64,000 bases of DNA from Bradyrhizobium sediminis (GTDB taxonomy: Bacteria; Pseudomonadota; Alphaproteobacteria; Rhizobiales; Xanthobacteraceae): positions 5,386,495 through 5,450,494 of the forward strand of contig NZ_CP076135.1 in assembly GCF_018736105.1 (NCBI RefSeq), read 5' to 3'. Below, one piece after another: positions 50,658-60,040 of the stretch. The notes beneath the pieces are model-generated. The model was not told the DNA's origin and did not search any database. It saw only the letters and a list, made by a program, of their open reading frames with translations. The position numbers were made by a program, and so were the translations under genes. Each line of letters begins with the position of its first letter. Position 1 is the first letter of the stretch.

Positions 50658-51634
50658 CCGAGCTCAGCCTGGTGCAAGCGGTCAATGCCGCGCTGAAACA
50701 CGCCATGAACGAGGACGTGCGCGTGCTGGTGCTGGGGGAGGACGTCGGCATCGACGGCGGTGTGTTTCGCGCGACCGAAGGACTGTTCAGGATTTTCGGC
50801 GAGCAGCGCGTGCTCGATACGCCGCTGGCAGAGGCCTCGATCGCCGGAGTTTCGATCGGGCTCGCGGCGCAGGGATTTCGCCCGGTGGCAGAAATCCAGT
50901 TCACTGGTTTCGCCTATGCCTGTATCGACCAGATCCTCAATCATGCTTCCCGGCTGCGCGCGCGCACGCGCGGCCGCCTGACCTGTCCGATGGTGCTGCG
51001 CTCTCCGGCGGGCGGCGGGATCAAGGCGGTCGAGCATCATTCCGAAAGTCCCGAGGCCATGTTCGCACATATCCCGGGGGTCAAGGTGGTCATGCCATCG
51101 TCCGCCGCGCGTGCCTACGGCCTGCTGCTGTCGGCCATCCGGGATCCCGATCCGGTCGTGTTCCTGGAACCTGCCCGGCTTTACCGCGCTGCGAGGGAAG
51201 ACGTTCCGGACGATGGCGCCGGCATACCGCTGGGCCACTGCCTTACGCTGCGGGCGGGGCGCGACGTCACAATCGTAGGCTGGGGAGCAATGGTCAAGGA
51301 GGCGCTCGAAGCCGCCGATCAACTGGCAGCAGAAAACGTCGAGGCCGAGGTCATCGACGTTGCGACGCTGAAGCCGCTGGACAGCGCAACGATTCTGGCG
51401 TCGGTAGAGCGCACCGGCCGTCTCGTCGTCGTGCATGAGGCGCCGATGACGTGCGGATACGGTGCCGAGATCGCCGCTCGCGTCGCCAGCCGCGCCATGA
51501 CCAGCCTGCTTGCGCCGATCGAGCGCGTGACCGGCTACGATACGATGATGCCTTATGCCCGCATGGAGGCGCATTACATGCCGCAAGTCGGGGCCATCAT
51601 GACGGCGGCGCGGCGCGTGATGGCCTTCACATGA
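50654..51634 (+). CDS. 2-oxoacid dehydrogenase E1 beta subunit
   Basis: 326 residues. It starts TELSLVQAVNAALKHAMNEDVRVLVLGEDVG, the E1beta N-terminus that contacts thiamine diphosphate with the glutamate in EDVG, and contains RLTCPMVLRSPAGGGIKAVEHHSESPEA. The ATG overlaps the E1alpha stop and the TGA overlaps the E2 ATG, so the three subunits are translationally coupled. The C-terminal transketolase domain (about 190-310) is complete. Confidence 0.93.
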   Translation: MTELSLVQAVNAALKHAMNEDVRVLVLGEDVGIDGGVFRATEGLFRIFGEQRVLDTPLAEASIAGVSIGLAAQGFRPVAEIQFTGFAYACIDQILNHASRLRARTRGRLTCPMVLRSPAGGGIKAVEHHSESPEAMFAHIPGVKVVMPSSAARAYGLLLSAIRDPDPVVFLEPARLYRAAREDVPDDGAGIPLGHCLTLRAGRDVTIVGWGAMVKEALEAADQLAAENVEAEVIDVATLKPLDSATILASVERTGRLVVVHEAPMTCGYGAEIAARVASRAMTSLLAPIERVTGYDTMMPYARMEAHYMPQVGAIMTAARRVMAFT

Positions 51635-52737
51635 GCAGGTTCGCATTGCCCGATCTCGGCGAGGGCTTGCAGGAGGCCGAGATCGTCAGTTGGCACGTGG
51701 CGCAGGGCGATCACGTCGTGGTCGATCAGCCGTTGCTGGCGGTCGAAACCGAAAAGGCGGTAGTGGAAATTCCATCGCCGCAGGCAGGCCACATCGCGAG
51801 GCTGCTGGCCAAGGTTGGCGAGCGGGTGAAAGTCGGCGCAGCCCTGCTTGAATTCGAGGAAGGCCCGCATGCCGAAGCCGGCACCGTCATGGGGCAGCTG
51901 GCGGAACCGGCACCGGCCGCGGCGCCACCGGCAGCAGCAGCCGCTGCGCCTGCGCCAGGCGCCATACGGGCGACGCCCGCGGTGCGGGCTCGCGCCCGCG
52001 AGCTTGGCGTAGACCTCGCGCGCGTGACGCGGACGGGTCCGGGCAACACAGTGACCATGTCCGACGTCCAGGCCACGGCGGCGGGCGCCGTCACGGGCCA
52101 AGCGGCTGCGCCGTTGCGAGGCGCACGGAGGACCATGGCCGCCAACATGGCGCGGGCATGGCGTGAGGTCGTTCATGCGACCCTTCAGGATGAAGCCGAC
52201 ATCGAGGCATGGGCACCGAGCGAAGACCTGACAGGCCGGCTGGTGCGGGCGATGATCGCCGGCTGCAGAGCCGAGCCGGCCCTGAACGCCAGCTACGATG
52301 CAGCCTCAATGTCGCTACGAGAAAATCCCACCATCGATCTCGGGCTCGCGATCGACAGTCCCGACGGGCTGTTTGTTCCGGTGCTGCGGGACGCGGCGCG
52401 CGAAGCCCCGCAGGGTTGGCGCCGGCAAATCGATGCGTTCAAGCGCGGCGTGCGGGAGCGGAGCCTGGCGCCAGCCGATCTGCGCGGCGCGACCATCACG
52501 CTGTCGAACTTTGGATCGATCGCCGGCCGCCATGCATCGCTGATCGTGATGCCGCCGCAGGTGGCTATCCTCGGCGTCGGCCGGGTCGTGGCGCTGCCGG
52601 CCCGGGGCGCCGACGGCGGCGGCGCCCTGCATCGCGCCTTACCGCTGTCGCTGACCTTCGATCACCGCGCGGTCACCGGCGGCATGGCGGGGCGCTTCCT
52701 GCGCGCGGTGATCGCCGATCTTGAAAGCGCATCCTGA
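51631..52737 (+). CDS. 2-oxoacid dehydrogenase E2 (acyltransferase) with one lipoyl domain
   Basis: 368 residues, shorter than pyruvate dehydrogenase E2. A lipoyl domain (about 1-80) carries the lipoyl lysine in VETEKAVVEI. A Pro/Ala linker, a peripheral-subunit-binding domain (ATPAVRARARELGVDLARVTRTG) and a catalytic domain (about 150-368) follow. The catalytic stretch reads FDHRAVTGGMA; the usual HxxxDG aspartate is threonine, as known in some E2 relatives but worth testing. No E3 gene is in the operon, so a shared Lpd is expected. Confidence 0.9.
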   Translation: MSRFALPDLGEGLQEAEIVSWHVAQGDHVVVDQPLLAVETEKAVVEIPSPQAGHIARLLAKVGERVKVGAALLEFEEGPHAEAGTVMGQLAEPAPAAAPPAAAAAAPAPGAIRATPAVRARARELGVDLARVTRTGPGNTVTMSDVQATAAGAVTGQAAAPLRGARRTMAANMARAWREVVHATLQDEADIEAWAPSEDLTGRLVRAMIAGCRAEPALNASYDAASMSLRENPTIDLGLAIDSPDGLFVPVLRDAAREAPQGWRRQIDAFKRGVRERSLAPADLRGATITLSNFGSIAGRHASLIVMPPQVAILGVGRVVALPARGADGGGALHRALPLSLTFDHRAVTGGMAGRFLRAVIADLESAS

Positions 52738-52751
52738 CCAAGAGGGCTGAC

Positions 52752-53858
52752 ATGGAGGACATGTTTCGATTTGCCGATGACTTCGGGCCTGCCCGGATCA
52801 TCCATATTTGTCGGCCCAGTCTTGCACTGAAGGCCATTGTCGTCATCGACAATACCGCTTGCGGTGCGGGCATCGGCGGGGTCCGAATGGCGCCCGATGT
52901 ATCGGTCGAGGAATGCTTCCGACTCGCACGCGCAATGACCTGGAAAAACGCCGCCGCCGGCCTGCCACACGGCGGCGGCAAGTCGGTCATTTTCGGCAAC
53001 CCCCGCATGGCCGGGGCATTGAAGGAGCAGCTGATCCGCGCCTTCGCCGACGGTATCCGGGATATCACCGACTACATTCCCGGGCCGGACATGGGCACGG
53101 ACGAGCAATGCATGGCATGGGTCAAGGACGAAATCGGCCGAGCCGTCGGCTTGCCAGCCGCTCTCGGCGGAATTCCACTCGATGAGATCGGCGCAACCGG
53201 CTTCGGGCTGGCGGCCTGTGTCGATGTTGCCAGCGAATTTATCGGTCTCGACCTGAAAGGTGCACGTATCGCCGTGCAGGGGTTCGGCGCTGTCGGCAAA
53301 CACGCGGCGCTCTTTCTTGCCCAGAAAGGCGCCCTTCTTGTCGCTGCGAGCGACACAGGTGGAACATTGGCCGACCCATCGGGGCTCGACGTTGGTGCGC
53401 TGATTGCCCTTAAGGAGGCAGGACGATCGCTGAACGACCACGACAAGGGCTCGAAGCTCGCTGCCGATACAATCCTCGATATTGACTGTGACATATGGAT
53501 ACCAGCGGCGCGGCCCGATGTGGTGCGCGCTGACAATGTTTCACGGCTGCGGACTCGTTTGATGGTGCAAGGTGCCAATATCCCATGCACGCCGGAAGCC
53601 GAGCGGGCGCTGCATGAGCGCGGAGTGCTGGTGATTCCGGATTTCATCGCGAATGCCGGTGGCGTGATCTGTGCCTCGGTCGAGTCTCGGGGCGGTACAC
53701 AGCGCGCGGCCTTTGACGATATCGATGAGCGAATTCGCGCCAACGTGCGCACGGTCCTGGAAGAGAGTCGACGCCAAAAGGCGCTTCCGCGCGCTGCAGC
53801 CGTCGCGCTGGCCGAGCGCCGCGTGCGAGCAGCCATGCAAACGCGGCGTTGGCGCTGA
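52752..53858 (+). CDS. Glu/Leu/Phe/Val-type amino acid dehydrogenase
   Basis: 368 residues, the size of leucine/valine dehydrogenase, shorter than glutamate dehydrogenase. The catalytic lysine is in GLPHGGGKSVIFG (about residue 77), and the NAD domain has the VQGFGAVGKHAA fingerprint (about residue 180); the N-terminal GGVRMAPDVSVEE is typical. It would release a 2-oxoacid from an amino acid, feeding the preceding dehydrogenase complex. It follows the E2 gene by 14 bases, so it is the fourth gene of one operon. Whether Leu, Val, Phe or Glu is the substrate is not certain. Confidence 0.88.
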   Translation: MEDMFRFADDFGPARIIHICRPSLALKAIVVIDNTACGAGIGGVRMAPDVSVEECFRLARAMTWKNAAAGLPHGGGKSVIFGNPRMAGALKEQLIRAFADGIRDITDYIPGPDMGTDEQCMAWVKDEIGRAVGLPAALGGIPLDEIGATGFGLAACVDVASEFIGLDLKGARIAVQGFGAVGKHAALFLAQKGALLVAASDTGGTLADPSGLDVGALIALKEAGRSLNDHDKGSKLAADTILDIDCDIWIPAARPDVVRADNVSRLRTRLMVQGANIPCTPEAERALHERGVLVIPDFIANAGGVICASVESRGGTQRAAFDDIDERIRANVRTVLEESRRQKALPRAAAVALAERRVRAAMQTRRWR

Positions 53859-53958
53859 ATACAGCCGGCTGCGCAACCACGGACCACAGTTTTCTTGTTT
53901 CCAGTGGCGGCTTCGCGCCTGGCAGGTTTGCTGCCATCGCTCGATATCGTATTTGTCT

Positions 53959-53972
53959 TTGATGCAGATCAA
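53959..53972. promoter_or_regulatory. FNR/FixK-type box upstream of the dodecin gene
   Basis: TTGATGCAGATCAA fits the FNR/FixK consensus perfectly (TTGATnnnnATCAA). The same 14 bases recur at 62950. It lies about 160 bases before the dodecin ATG; no clear -10 box is seen at the usual distance, so it is a sequence match only. Confidence 0.55.
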
Positions 53973-54126
53973 TCTGCGCGGCTCTATTGCGCGCGGCAGG
54001 GCGGGAACTTTTGCCGGCTGACCCTATTTGTCTTTCCGCGATGTCGGACGCACAAGAGTTGATCAACTACCCTGAAGAAGAATCCGGCGCACGACAACAT
54101 ATCGTTTCACCAACAAGGAGGCGTCA

Positions 54127-54330
54127 ATGTCGGTAGCCAGAGTTACGGAGATTATCGCCAGTTCAAACAAGAGCTTCGAGGACGCGATCGAGAAGGGCAT
54201 CGCTCGCGCCGTCAGCACACTCAAGAATGTCGAGGCCGCATGGGTCAAGGAACAGAAGGTTATCGTGAAGAATGGGAAGATTGCCGAGTATCGCGTCGAC
54301 CTCAAGGTGACTTTTATCCTGAACGACTGA
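54127..54330 (+). CDS. Dodecin (flavin-storage protein)
   Basis: 67 residues, normal dodecin length. MSVARVTEIIASSNKSFEDAIEKGIARA, then NVEAAWVKEQKVIVKNGKIAEYRVDLKVTF, gives the beta-alpha-beta-beta fold; W at position 39 stacks against flavin in dodecins. AAGGAGG lies six bases upstream of the ATG. It assembles into a dodecamer that stores riboflavin or FMN. It lies between the amino acid dehydrogenase and a glycine-rich protein gene. Confidence 0.93.
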   Translation: MSVARVTEIIASSNKSFEDAIEKGIARAVSTLKNVEAAWVKEQKVIVKNGKIAEYRVDLKVTFILND

Positions 54331-54393
54331 TGAAGAGCAGTTCAGCACATTTGGCAGGGCTTGCCCTTGCTCAAATGTTTGGGAGTTATTGAA

Positions 54394-54795
54394 ATGAATA
54401 AATCGTCTGGAGTTCTTGTCGCCGCGCTGGCTGTGGCCTTGGGGCCGTGGGTCGTTGCGCCTGCCGCAGCGGCGCCGATCGGGTCGCCACGAATGCTGCA
54501 AGAGACGGTGGGGCCGCCGGCAGAGACCATACAATATCGCCGCGGCTGGCGCGGCGGCTATCATGGCGGCGCAGGAATTGGCCTTGGCATCGCAGGCGCA
54601 CTGATCGGCGGAGCGATTATTGGGGCAGCAACGCAGCCCTACGGCTATTACGAGGGCTACCCGCCCGGCTATTATGGTCCGGCCTACGGCGTCGCGCCTC
54701 CCTACGATCCCGGGTATGCCATTCGCAATGGCTTCGTCTGTCAGCCGGGAACAGTGTTCCGTGGCGAGGATGGCCGCAACCATCTCTGCCAGTAG
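54394..54795 (+). CDS. Secreted glycine/tyrosine-rich membrane-associated protein
   Basis: 133 residues from ATG 54394, with GGGAG eight bases upstream. A signal peptide ends around APAAA. A short hydrophobic glycine-rich segment (GGAGIGLGIAGALIGGAIIGAA) follows, then a Pro/Tyr/Gly-rich run and a C-terminal cysteine pair (NGFVCQPGTVF, HLCQ). Small proteins of this plan are common in rhizobia and often carry no functional name; the glycine zipper hints at membrane insertion. An intrinsic terminator follows. Confidence 0.7.
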   Translation: MNKSSGVLVAALAVALGPWVVAPAAAAPIGSPRMLQETVGPPAETIQYRRGWRGGYHGGAGIGLGIAGALIGGAIIGAATQPYGYYEGYPPGYYGPAYGVAPPYDPGYAIRNGFVCQPGTVFRGEDGRNHLCQ

Positions 54796-54800
54796 TGAAT

Positions 54801-54830
54801 TGAAAAAGCGCCCAGTCGGGCGCTTTTTCA
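54801..54830 (+). terminator. Intrinsic terminator
   Basis: TGAAAAAGCGCCC and GGGCGCTTTTTCA form perfect 13-base arms with a four-base loop, followed by the T-run of the right arm. It sits seven bases after the stop codon of the glycine-rich protein gene. Confidence 0.9.
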
Positions 54831-54906
54831 AGCATCTGGGTGGAGCGCAGCGATACCCATCATTGGACGTGTGCGGGATATCGCCAGCGGCCTTCAGAGG
54901 CTTGAA

Positions 54907-54934
54907 GATGGGTTTCGCAAGTGCTCAACCCATC
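54907..54934. repeat. Inverted repeat in the 54.8-55.0 kb gap
   Basis: GATGGGTT and AACCCATC, perfect eight-base arms with a 12-base spacer. It resembles a common intergenic repeat motif of rhizobia. No gene lies in this gap. Confidence 0.5.
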
Positions 54935-54975
54935 CTACGGACCTAACGGCGGGCACAGGTGTCCAACGTCGTCAT

Positions 54976-55011
54976 AAAAAAAATCCGCCGGAAGCAGGGC
55001 TTCCGGCGGAT
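54976..55011 (-). terminator. Intrinsic terminator of the molybdenum hydroxylase operon
   Basis: Read on the minus strand: ATCCGCCGGAAGC, a short loop and GCTTCCGGCGGAT, ending in a run of eight Ts. It is 25 bases past the stop codon of the large subunit gene. Confidence 0.9.
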
Positions 55012-55035
55012 CGTTATCATCCATGACTTGACGGC

Positions 55036-57336
55036 TCACGCCTTCATGTTCGCCTTCACCGCCTCCGCCGTGATCGGCAGCGAGCGGACGCGGGCGCCGC
55101 AGGCATTGAAGATCGCGTTGCCGATCGCGGGCGCGACCACGGTCACCGCGGGCTCGCCGACGCCGGTGGCCTTCTCGCCGTTGGCGATGACGTTGACCGC
55201 GACTTCCGGCACCTGGGACATCCGCAGCGGCTTGTAGGTGTCGAAGTTGGCCTGCTCGATGCCGCCGTTCTTCAGCGTCGCCTTCTCGTACATCGCAAGC
55301 GACAGTCCCCACAGCGCCGCGCCCTCGACCTGGGCGCGGATGTTGTCGGGATGCACCTGGGTGCCGACGTCGGTCGCCACGGTCAATTTCCTGACCTTGA
55401 CTTCGCCTGACGGCGCGACCGCGACATGGGCCACGCACGCGGTCCAGCTTGCGGTCGCCCTCTCCTGCGACGAAACGCAGGCCACGCCCATGCCTTCGCC
55501 CTTCGGCAGTTGCCTGGTGCCGTAGCCGGCCATGCCCATCGCGGCGAGCAGGGTGTTGCGCAGGCGCTGCGCGCCGCCGTCGTTCTTGCCTTTGCCGTCC
55601 AGGAGCGCGATCCGGTACTGCGCGGGATCCTTGCCGGCGGCGTGAGCGAGTTCGTCGATCATGCTTTCGACCGCCCAGAAGGTCCAGCCGGGCGCGACCG
55701 AACGCAACTGCCCCGACGGGGTGGCGTTGTGCGCCATCTCGTTGAGGATGGCGCGGACGTTGTGATTGGGCACGGAATAGAAGAAGTCCGCCCCGTTCAC
55801 GGTGAACGCATCGAGCGCCCCTTTCTTGTCGACCGAAGGCGACAGGAAATCCGGGATGCCCCAGCGCTTGGTCGGCCACGCCGAGACCACGTCGTGGTTC
55901 ATCGCAATCAGCTTGCCGTCGCCGTCGAGACCGGCCTTGATCTTCTGGAACGTCAGCGGACGCGAGAAGTCCATGGTCATGTCGTTCTCGCGCGAGTAGA
56001 TCACCTTGACCGGCTTGCCGACGGCCTTCGCCGCCTGCACCGCGGGCACCATCATGTCGGCGTCGAGACGGCGGCCGAAGCCTCCGCCCAGCCACATCTG
56101 GTGCATCACGACGAATTTGGGATCGACCCCGGCGGCGCCCGCCGCGATCGCGCCGGAGCGCGTCGCGAACTGGTTGCCGGAATAGATGTGCCAGATATCG
56201 CCCTTGAGCTCCGCCGTGGCGTTCATCGGCTCCAGCGGCGCATGGATGTTGATGCTGGTGGTGTATTCCGCCTCCAGCACCTTGGCCGCCGTGCCGAGGG
56301 CGGCCGCGGTATCGCCGTCCTTGACGAAGAACAGGCCGGAATCGTCCAGCGCCTGCAGCCGCTTGGCCTCGTCGAGCAGCGACTGGCTCGACAGCTTGGC
56401 GTTGGGCCCGCCGTCATAGGCGATCTTCAGCGCGTCCGCGGCCTTGCGGGCGTTGGCATAGGTGTTGGCCACCGCCACCACCCAGCCGGACGTGGTCGCG
56501 GTCTTGTCGTCGAGGATGACGGCCTTGATGAAGCCCGGCACCTTCTTGGCCTCGCCGTCGTCGACCGATTTGACGGTGGCGCCGTAGCGAACCGGCGGCG
56601 TGACGATCTTGCCGTACACCATGCCCGGCAACATGACGTCGATGCCGAATTTGGCCGACCCGTTGGTCTTCGAGGGGATGTCGAGCTGCGGCACCGAGAC
56701 GCCGATCATGGTGTACTTGTCGGGCGTCTTGAGCTTGATGGCCTTGAGCTCGTCCGGGGTGAAGGTCTTGGTGATCTTGCCGCTCTTGACGATTTCGGCG
56801 AACGTCATCGACTTCTTCGATTTCGGATGCGAAACGACGGAGTCCCGGACGACCAGCTCGTCCTTGAAGTAGGGCGGCAGCCCCATCGCCGTGGCCGCAG
56901 CCTCGGTCAACGCGATGCGCCCGGCGGCGCCCGCGCGGCTCATGGCATCGAAGTTCATCATCGTGCTCCAGCTGCCGCCGGTGATCTGCGCGCCGAGCAC
57001 AGGGTCGTTGAACTTCGGATCGTTGGACGCGAGCTGAACCCGCATGTCCTTCCAGTTCGAGCCGAGTTCTTCCGCGATGATCTGCGCCATGGTCGAGGCA
57101 ATGTGCTGGCCCATGTCGGCCTTGCCGCAGGTAACCGTGACCAGCCCGTCCGGCGCGATCGAATACCAGACGCTGGGATCGAAATTGCCCGCTGCGGCCA
57201 GCGCCCGATCGGCGCCAAGCAGGCCGGGAACGGCGGAATAGCCGAGCGCGAGACCGGCGGCGGCGGATCCGACCAGGAACGAGCGGCGGCTGAGATCGGC
57301 TGAAGCCGGTGGGGTGACTTTCACGTGCGTATTCAT
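55036..57336 (-). CDS. Molybdopterin-binding subunit of a xanthine dehydrogenase-family oxidoreductase (IorB-like)
   Basis: 766 residues. The N-terminus [17 protein letters not shown] is a twin-arginine signal, so it acts in the periplasm after folding with cofactor. The chain carries the Mo-pterin pattern of isoquinoline 1-oxidoreductase and aldehyde-oxidoreductase large subunits ([25 protein letters not shown]). The catalytic glutamate is residue 728, in GVGEP. Its ATG overlaps the [2Fe-2S] subunit stop by four bases. No maturation gene (XdhC) or c-type cytochrome subunit is adjacent. Confidence 0.92.
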   Translation of the reverse strand: MNTHVKVTPPASADLSRRSFLVGSAAAGLALGYSAVPGLLGADRALAAAGNFDPSVWYSIAPDGLVTVTCGKADMGQHIASTMAQIIAEELGSNWKDMRVQLASNDPKFNDPVLGAQITGGSWSTMMNFDAMSRAGAAGRIALTEAAATAMGLPPYFKDELVVRDSVVSHPKSKKSMTFAEIVKSGKITKTFTPDELKAIKLKTPDKYTMIGVSVPQLDIPSKTNGSAKFGIDVMLPGMVYGKIVTPPVRYGATVKSVDDGEAKKVPGFIKAVILDDKTATTSGWVVAVANTYANARKAADALKIAYDGGPNAKLSSQSLLDEAKRLQALDDSGLFFVKDGDTAAALGTAAKVLEAEYTTSINIHAPLEPMNATAELKGDIWHIYSGNQFATRSGAIAAGAAGVDPKFVVMHQMWLGGGFGRRLDADMMVPAVQAAKAVGKPVKVIYSRENDMTMDFSRPLTFQKIKAGLDGDGKLIAMNHDVVSAWPTKRWGIPDFLSPSVDKKGALDAFTVNGADFFYSVPNHNVRAILNEMAHNATPSGQLRSVAPGWTFWAVESMIDELAHAAGKDPAQYRIALLDGKGKNDGGAQRLRNTLLAAMGMAGYGTRQLPKGEGMGVACVSSQERATASWTACVAHVAVAPSGEVKVRKLTVATDVGTQVHPDNIRAQVEGAALWGLSLAMYEKATLKNGGIEQANFDTYKPLRMSQVPEVAVNVIANGEKATGVGEPAVTVVAPAIGNAIFNACGARVRSLPITAEAVKANMKA

Positions 57337-57824
57337 GTTGCCCTCCGCTCGGTGCCGGCGTTGGAGGCGGTGCGCATTTCGGAAGCCGCGCGCATGATCG
57401 CCTTCTGAATCCGCGAATAGGTCATGCAACGGCAGAGATTGCCGTCCATGTGCGCCACCACTTCTTCCTTGCTCGGATTGGGGTTCCTGGCGAGCAACGA
57501 GGCCGCCTGCATGATCTGGCCAGACTGGCAGTAGCCGCATTGCGGAACCTGCTCGGCGATCCAGGCCTTCTGCAAGGGATGATCGCCCTTGGCGCTGAGG
57601 CCCTCGATGGTGGTGATCTTCTTGCCGGCGACGTCGCCGAGCGAGGTCTGGCAGGAACGCACCGCCTCGCCGTTGACGTGCACGGTGCAGGCTCCGCATA
57701 GGCCGGCGCCGCAGCCGAATTTCGTTCCGGTCATCTGCAGCTGTTCGCGGATGGCCCACAGCAGCGGCGTATCGGGAGCCGCCTCGACGGACATATTCCG
57801 CCCGTTGATGTTGAGATTAGGCAT
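57333..57824 (-). CDS. [2Fe-2S] subunit of a xanthine dehydrogenase-family oxidoreductase (IorA-like)
   Basis: 163 residues. Two clusters are seen: a plant-ferredoxin-type set at Cys38, 43, 46 and 58 (CGAGLCGAC...C), and a four-Cys helical set at Cys96, 99, 131 and 133 (CGYC...CRC). This is the small subunit of the molybdenum hydroxylases. It is translated just before the large subunit. There is no FAD subunit gene, as expected for the IorAB branch, which donates electrons to cytochrome c or a quinone. It lies at the start of a divergent gap. Confidence 0.94.
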   Translation of the reverse strand: MPNLNINGRNMSVEAAPDTPLLWAIREQLQMTGTKFGCGAGLCGACTVHVNGEAVRSCQTSLGDVAGKKITTIEGLSAKGDHPLQKAWIAEQVPQCGYCQSGQIMQAASLLARNPNPSKEEVVAHMDGNLCRCMTYSRIQKAIMRAASEMRTASNAGTERRAT

Positions 57825-58150
57825 GGTCTCTTCCCCCCTGCCGGTGCATGAAGCCGCTTACGGCGGCAACTCACATGTTGGCTTATGGTCTGACACCCAC
57901 CGGGCCGATGCCGACCTTAGCGCGCAGAATGATCGCGTTCCCATCGCTAGGCAAATGCAATTTGGAATTGAGTGACGAGAAAATATTCCGGTCCGCCGGT
58001 TTGTGCGATGCGGCAACGACTTGTCACGAAGTTGTCGATCGGATCTGCTGCCCACGCCGGCGGGGGCGCCGCCGCCGCATGGAATTGGGCATTTCCCCTC
58101 GGCGAACGGATCGCGCTAGAATAGGGTCACGAGATATTCAGGAAATCGCG
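57825..58150. other. Divergent gap between the Mo-hydroxylase and hydrolase genes
   Basis: 326 bases without a supported gene. A TTGGAATTGAGTGACGAG stretch and a GC-rich palindrome-like patch near 58050 are present. No clear promoter box can be placed. Confidence 0.3.
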
Positions 58151-58939
58151 ATGCCAAAACTCAGACGTGACGGGGTCGAAATCCATTACGAGGTCCATGG
58201 CTCCGGTCCGGCGCTGTTGCTGACCCATGGCTATTCGTCCACCGGCGAGATGTGGCGGGGCCAGATCGAGGCGCTGTCGAAAAACCACAGGCTCGTGTTG
58301 TGGGACATGCGCGGCCACGGCCGGTCCGATTATCCCGACGATCCATCCGCCTATAGCGAAGCCGCGACGGTCGCCGACATGGCCGCACTGCTCGACGAGG
58401 TCGGCGCTTCCAGCGCCATCGTCGGCGGGCTTTCGCTTGGCGGGTACATGTCGCTCGCATTCTATCGTGCGTATCCGGAGCGCGTGCGCGCGCTGCTGAT
58501 CATCGATACCGGACCCGGCTTCAAGAAGGACGACGCCCGCGAGGCCTGGAACAGGCGCGCCCACGAAACCGGCGACCGTTTCGAGCGCGAAGGCCTCGAC
58601 GTGCTGAAATCATTCAGCCGCGAACGCGCCGAGGCGAGCCATCGCGACGCGTCGGGGCTGGCGCGCGCCGCGCGCGGCATGCTGATCCAGCGCGACGCCC
58701 GCGTGATCGAATCGCTGCCCGACATCAGGGTGCCGTCGCTGGTCGTGGTCGGCGCCGACGACACGCCGTTCCTCGCCGCCTCCGACTACATGGCGGCGAA
58801 GATTCCCGGCGCCAGGAAGGTGGTGATCCCGGCCGCCGGCCACGCCGTCAACATCGACCAGCCGCAGGCGTTCATCGAAGCCGTATTGCCGTTCCTCGAC
58901 AGCCTCGATGCAACGGCGGCGCGAGAGGTCGCGTCATGA
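58151..58939 (+). CDS. Alpha/beta hydrolase
   Basis: 262 residues from ATG 58151. The nucleophile elbow is GGLSLGGYMS (serine about residue 98), the oxyanion region is THGYSSTGEMW, the acid aspartate is in VVVGADDTP (about residue 203) and the histidine in AAGHAVNID. This is a 3-oxoadipate enol-lactonase/haloperoxidase-like fold, but the exact substrate is unknown. It is translationally coupled to the next gene by an ATGA overlap. Confidence 0.9.
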   Translation: MPKLRRDGVEIHYEVHGSGPALLLTHGYSSTGEMWRGQIEALSKNHRLVLWDMRGHGRSDYPDDPSAYSEAATVADMAALLDEVGASSAIVGGLSLGGYMSLAFYRAYPERVRALLIIDTGPGFKKDDAREAWNRRAHETGDRFEREGLDVLKSFSRERAEASHRDASGLARAARGMLIQRDARVIESLPDIRVPSLVVVGADDTPFLAASDYMAAKIPGARKVVIPAAGHAVNIDQPQAFIEAVLPFLDSLDATAAREVAS

Positions 58940-59292
58940 GGATGATGGCCGCTGCGGCAGTCTCGATCGTTGCGGTGTTGGGCGGAACGGCCGTTCCTGC
59001 AATGGCGCAGACCCTGCCGCCGGCAGGCGGTCCCTACGCGCCGCCCTTTACCGCGACATTGTCGAACAATACGCCGCTGGTGTTCGGCATGGACGCCGGG
59101 GATGCGGCGCGGGCTCTCGGCGTCCCGCTCAATTACATCAAGGGCCGGCCGGGTAACGAAATCTACCTGGCGTTCCGCGACTTCGGCGGCAGCGGCCTGT
59201 TCCCTCACCGCCACCGGCTCTATCTGCAATTCCGCGGCGGCCGGCTGGCCGGCTGGAAGGGCGACTGGGGCCGCAACTGGATGTGGCAATAG
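58936..59292 (+). CDS. Secreted hypothetical protein
   Basis: 118 residues with a signal peptide ending PAMAQ. The mature chain has a short Pro-rich start and beta-like segments ending LYLQFRGGRLAGWKGDWGRN. No family is recognised. The ATG overlaps the stop of the upstream hydrolase, so the two are probably made together. A dienelactone hydrolase gene follows 74 bases later on the same strand. Confidence 0.65.
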   Translation: MRMMAAAAVSIVAVLGGTAVPAMAQTLPPAGGPYAPPFTATLSNNTPLVFGMDAGDAARALGVPLNYIKGRPGNEIYLAFRDFGGSGLFPHRHRLYLQFRGGRLAGWKGDWGRNWMWQ

Positions 59293-59366
59293 CGGACCGG
59301 CCGGACACCGCCCTCTTCTCCTCGCACACCCGCCGACAAGATCAACCCGCAACAAAGGGATGCCCC

Positions 59367-60038
59367 GTGGGACAAGACATCAAGCTGACGGCTTCGGACC
59401 ATTTTCAACTGGGCGGCTATCGCGCCGATCCCGCCGGCGCGCCCAGGGCGGCCGTGGTGGTGATCCAGGAGATCTTTGGCGTCAATCACCACATCCGCGC
59501 GGTCTGCGACCGTCTCGCGGCCGAGGGCTATGTCGCCATCGCGCCTTCGATCTTCGACCGCACCGAGCGCAATTTCCAATGCGGCTATTCGCCTGACGAG
59601 ATTGCGAACGCGCGAAAATTCATCGCCAACCCCGACTGGGCGTCGATGCTGCGCGACACCCAGGCCGCCATCGACGCGGTCAGGCATGTCGGCCCGGTCG
59701 GCATCATCGGCTTCTGCCTCGGCGGCAGCATCGCTTATGCCGCCGCCACCAAGCTTTCAGGGCTGTCGGCGGCGATCGGCTATTACGGCGGCGCCATCGT
59801 CCGCTTCGCCGGCGACAAGCCTGAGGTGCCGACGCAATTGCATTTCGGCGAGAAGGACGCCGGCATTCCCCTCAGCGATGTCGAGACCATCAGGACGAAG
59901 CGGCCCGACGTCGAGATCCATGTCTATCCGGGCGCGCAGCACGGCTTTCACTGCGACGAGCGGGCAAGCTACGACAAGACCAGCGCCGATATCGCCTGGC
60001 CGCGCAGCATGGCGTTCCTCGGCAAGCATTTGCGCTAG
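59367..60038 (+). CDS. Dienelactone hydrolase family protein
   Basis: 223 residues from GTG 59367, with AAAGGGA six bases upstream. The active-site cysteine is in IGFCLGGSI (about residue 115), with the aspartate near GEKDAGIP and histidine in GAQHGFHCD. No signal peptide, unlike the paralogue at 48610. It would act in the cytosol on a lactone or ester. A large palindromic repeat begins two bases after its stop. Confidence 0.9.
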   Translation: MGQDIKLTASDHFQLGGYRADPAGAPRAAVVVIQEIFGVNHHIRAVCDRLAAEGYVAIAPSIFDRTERNFQCGYSPDEIANARKFIANPDWASMLRDTQAAIDAVRHVGPVGIIGFCLGGSIAYAAATKLSGLSAAIGYYGGAIVRFAGDKPEVPTQLHFGEKDAGIPLSDVETIRTKRPDVEIHVYPGAQHGFHCDERASYDKTSADIAWPRSMAFLGKHLR

Positions 60039-60040
60039 TC

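Noticed and set aside
51690..51706. TTGGCACGTGG resembling a -24 element inside E2
   Set aside because: No TTGC at the -12 position and it lies inside a coding sequence.
53072..53972. Minus-strand frames opposite the amino acid dehydrogenase
   Set aside because: Antisense shadows rich in Arg and Ser with no motifs.
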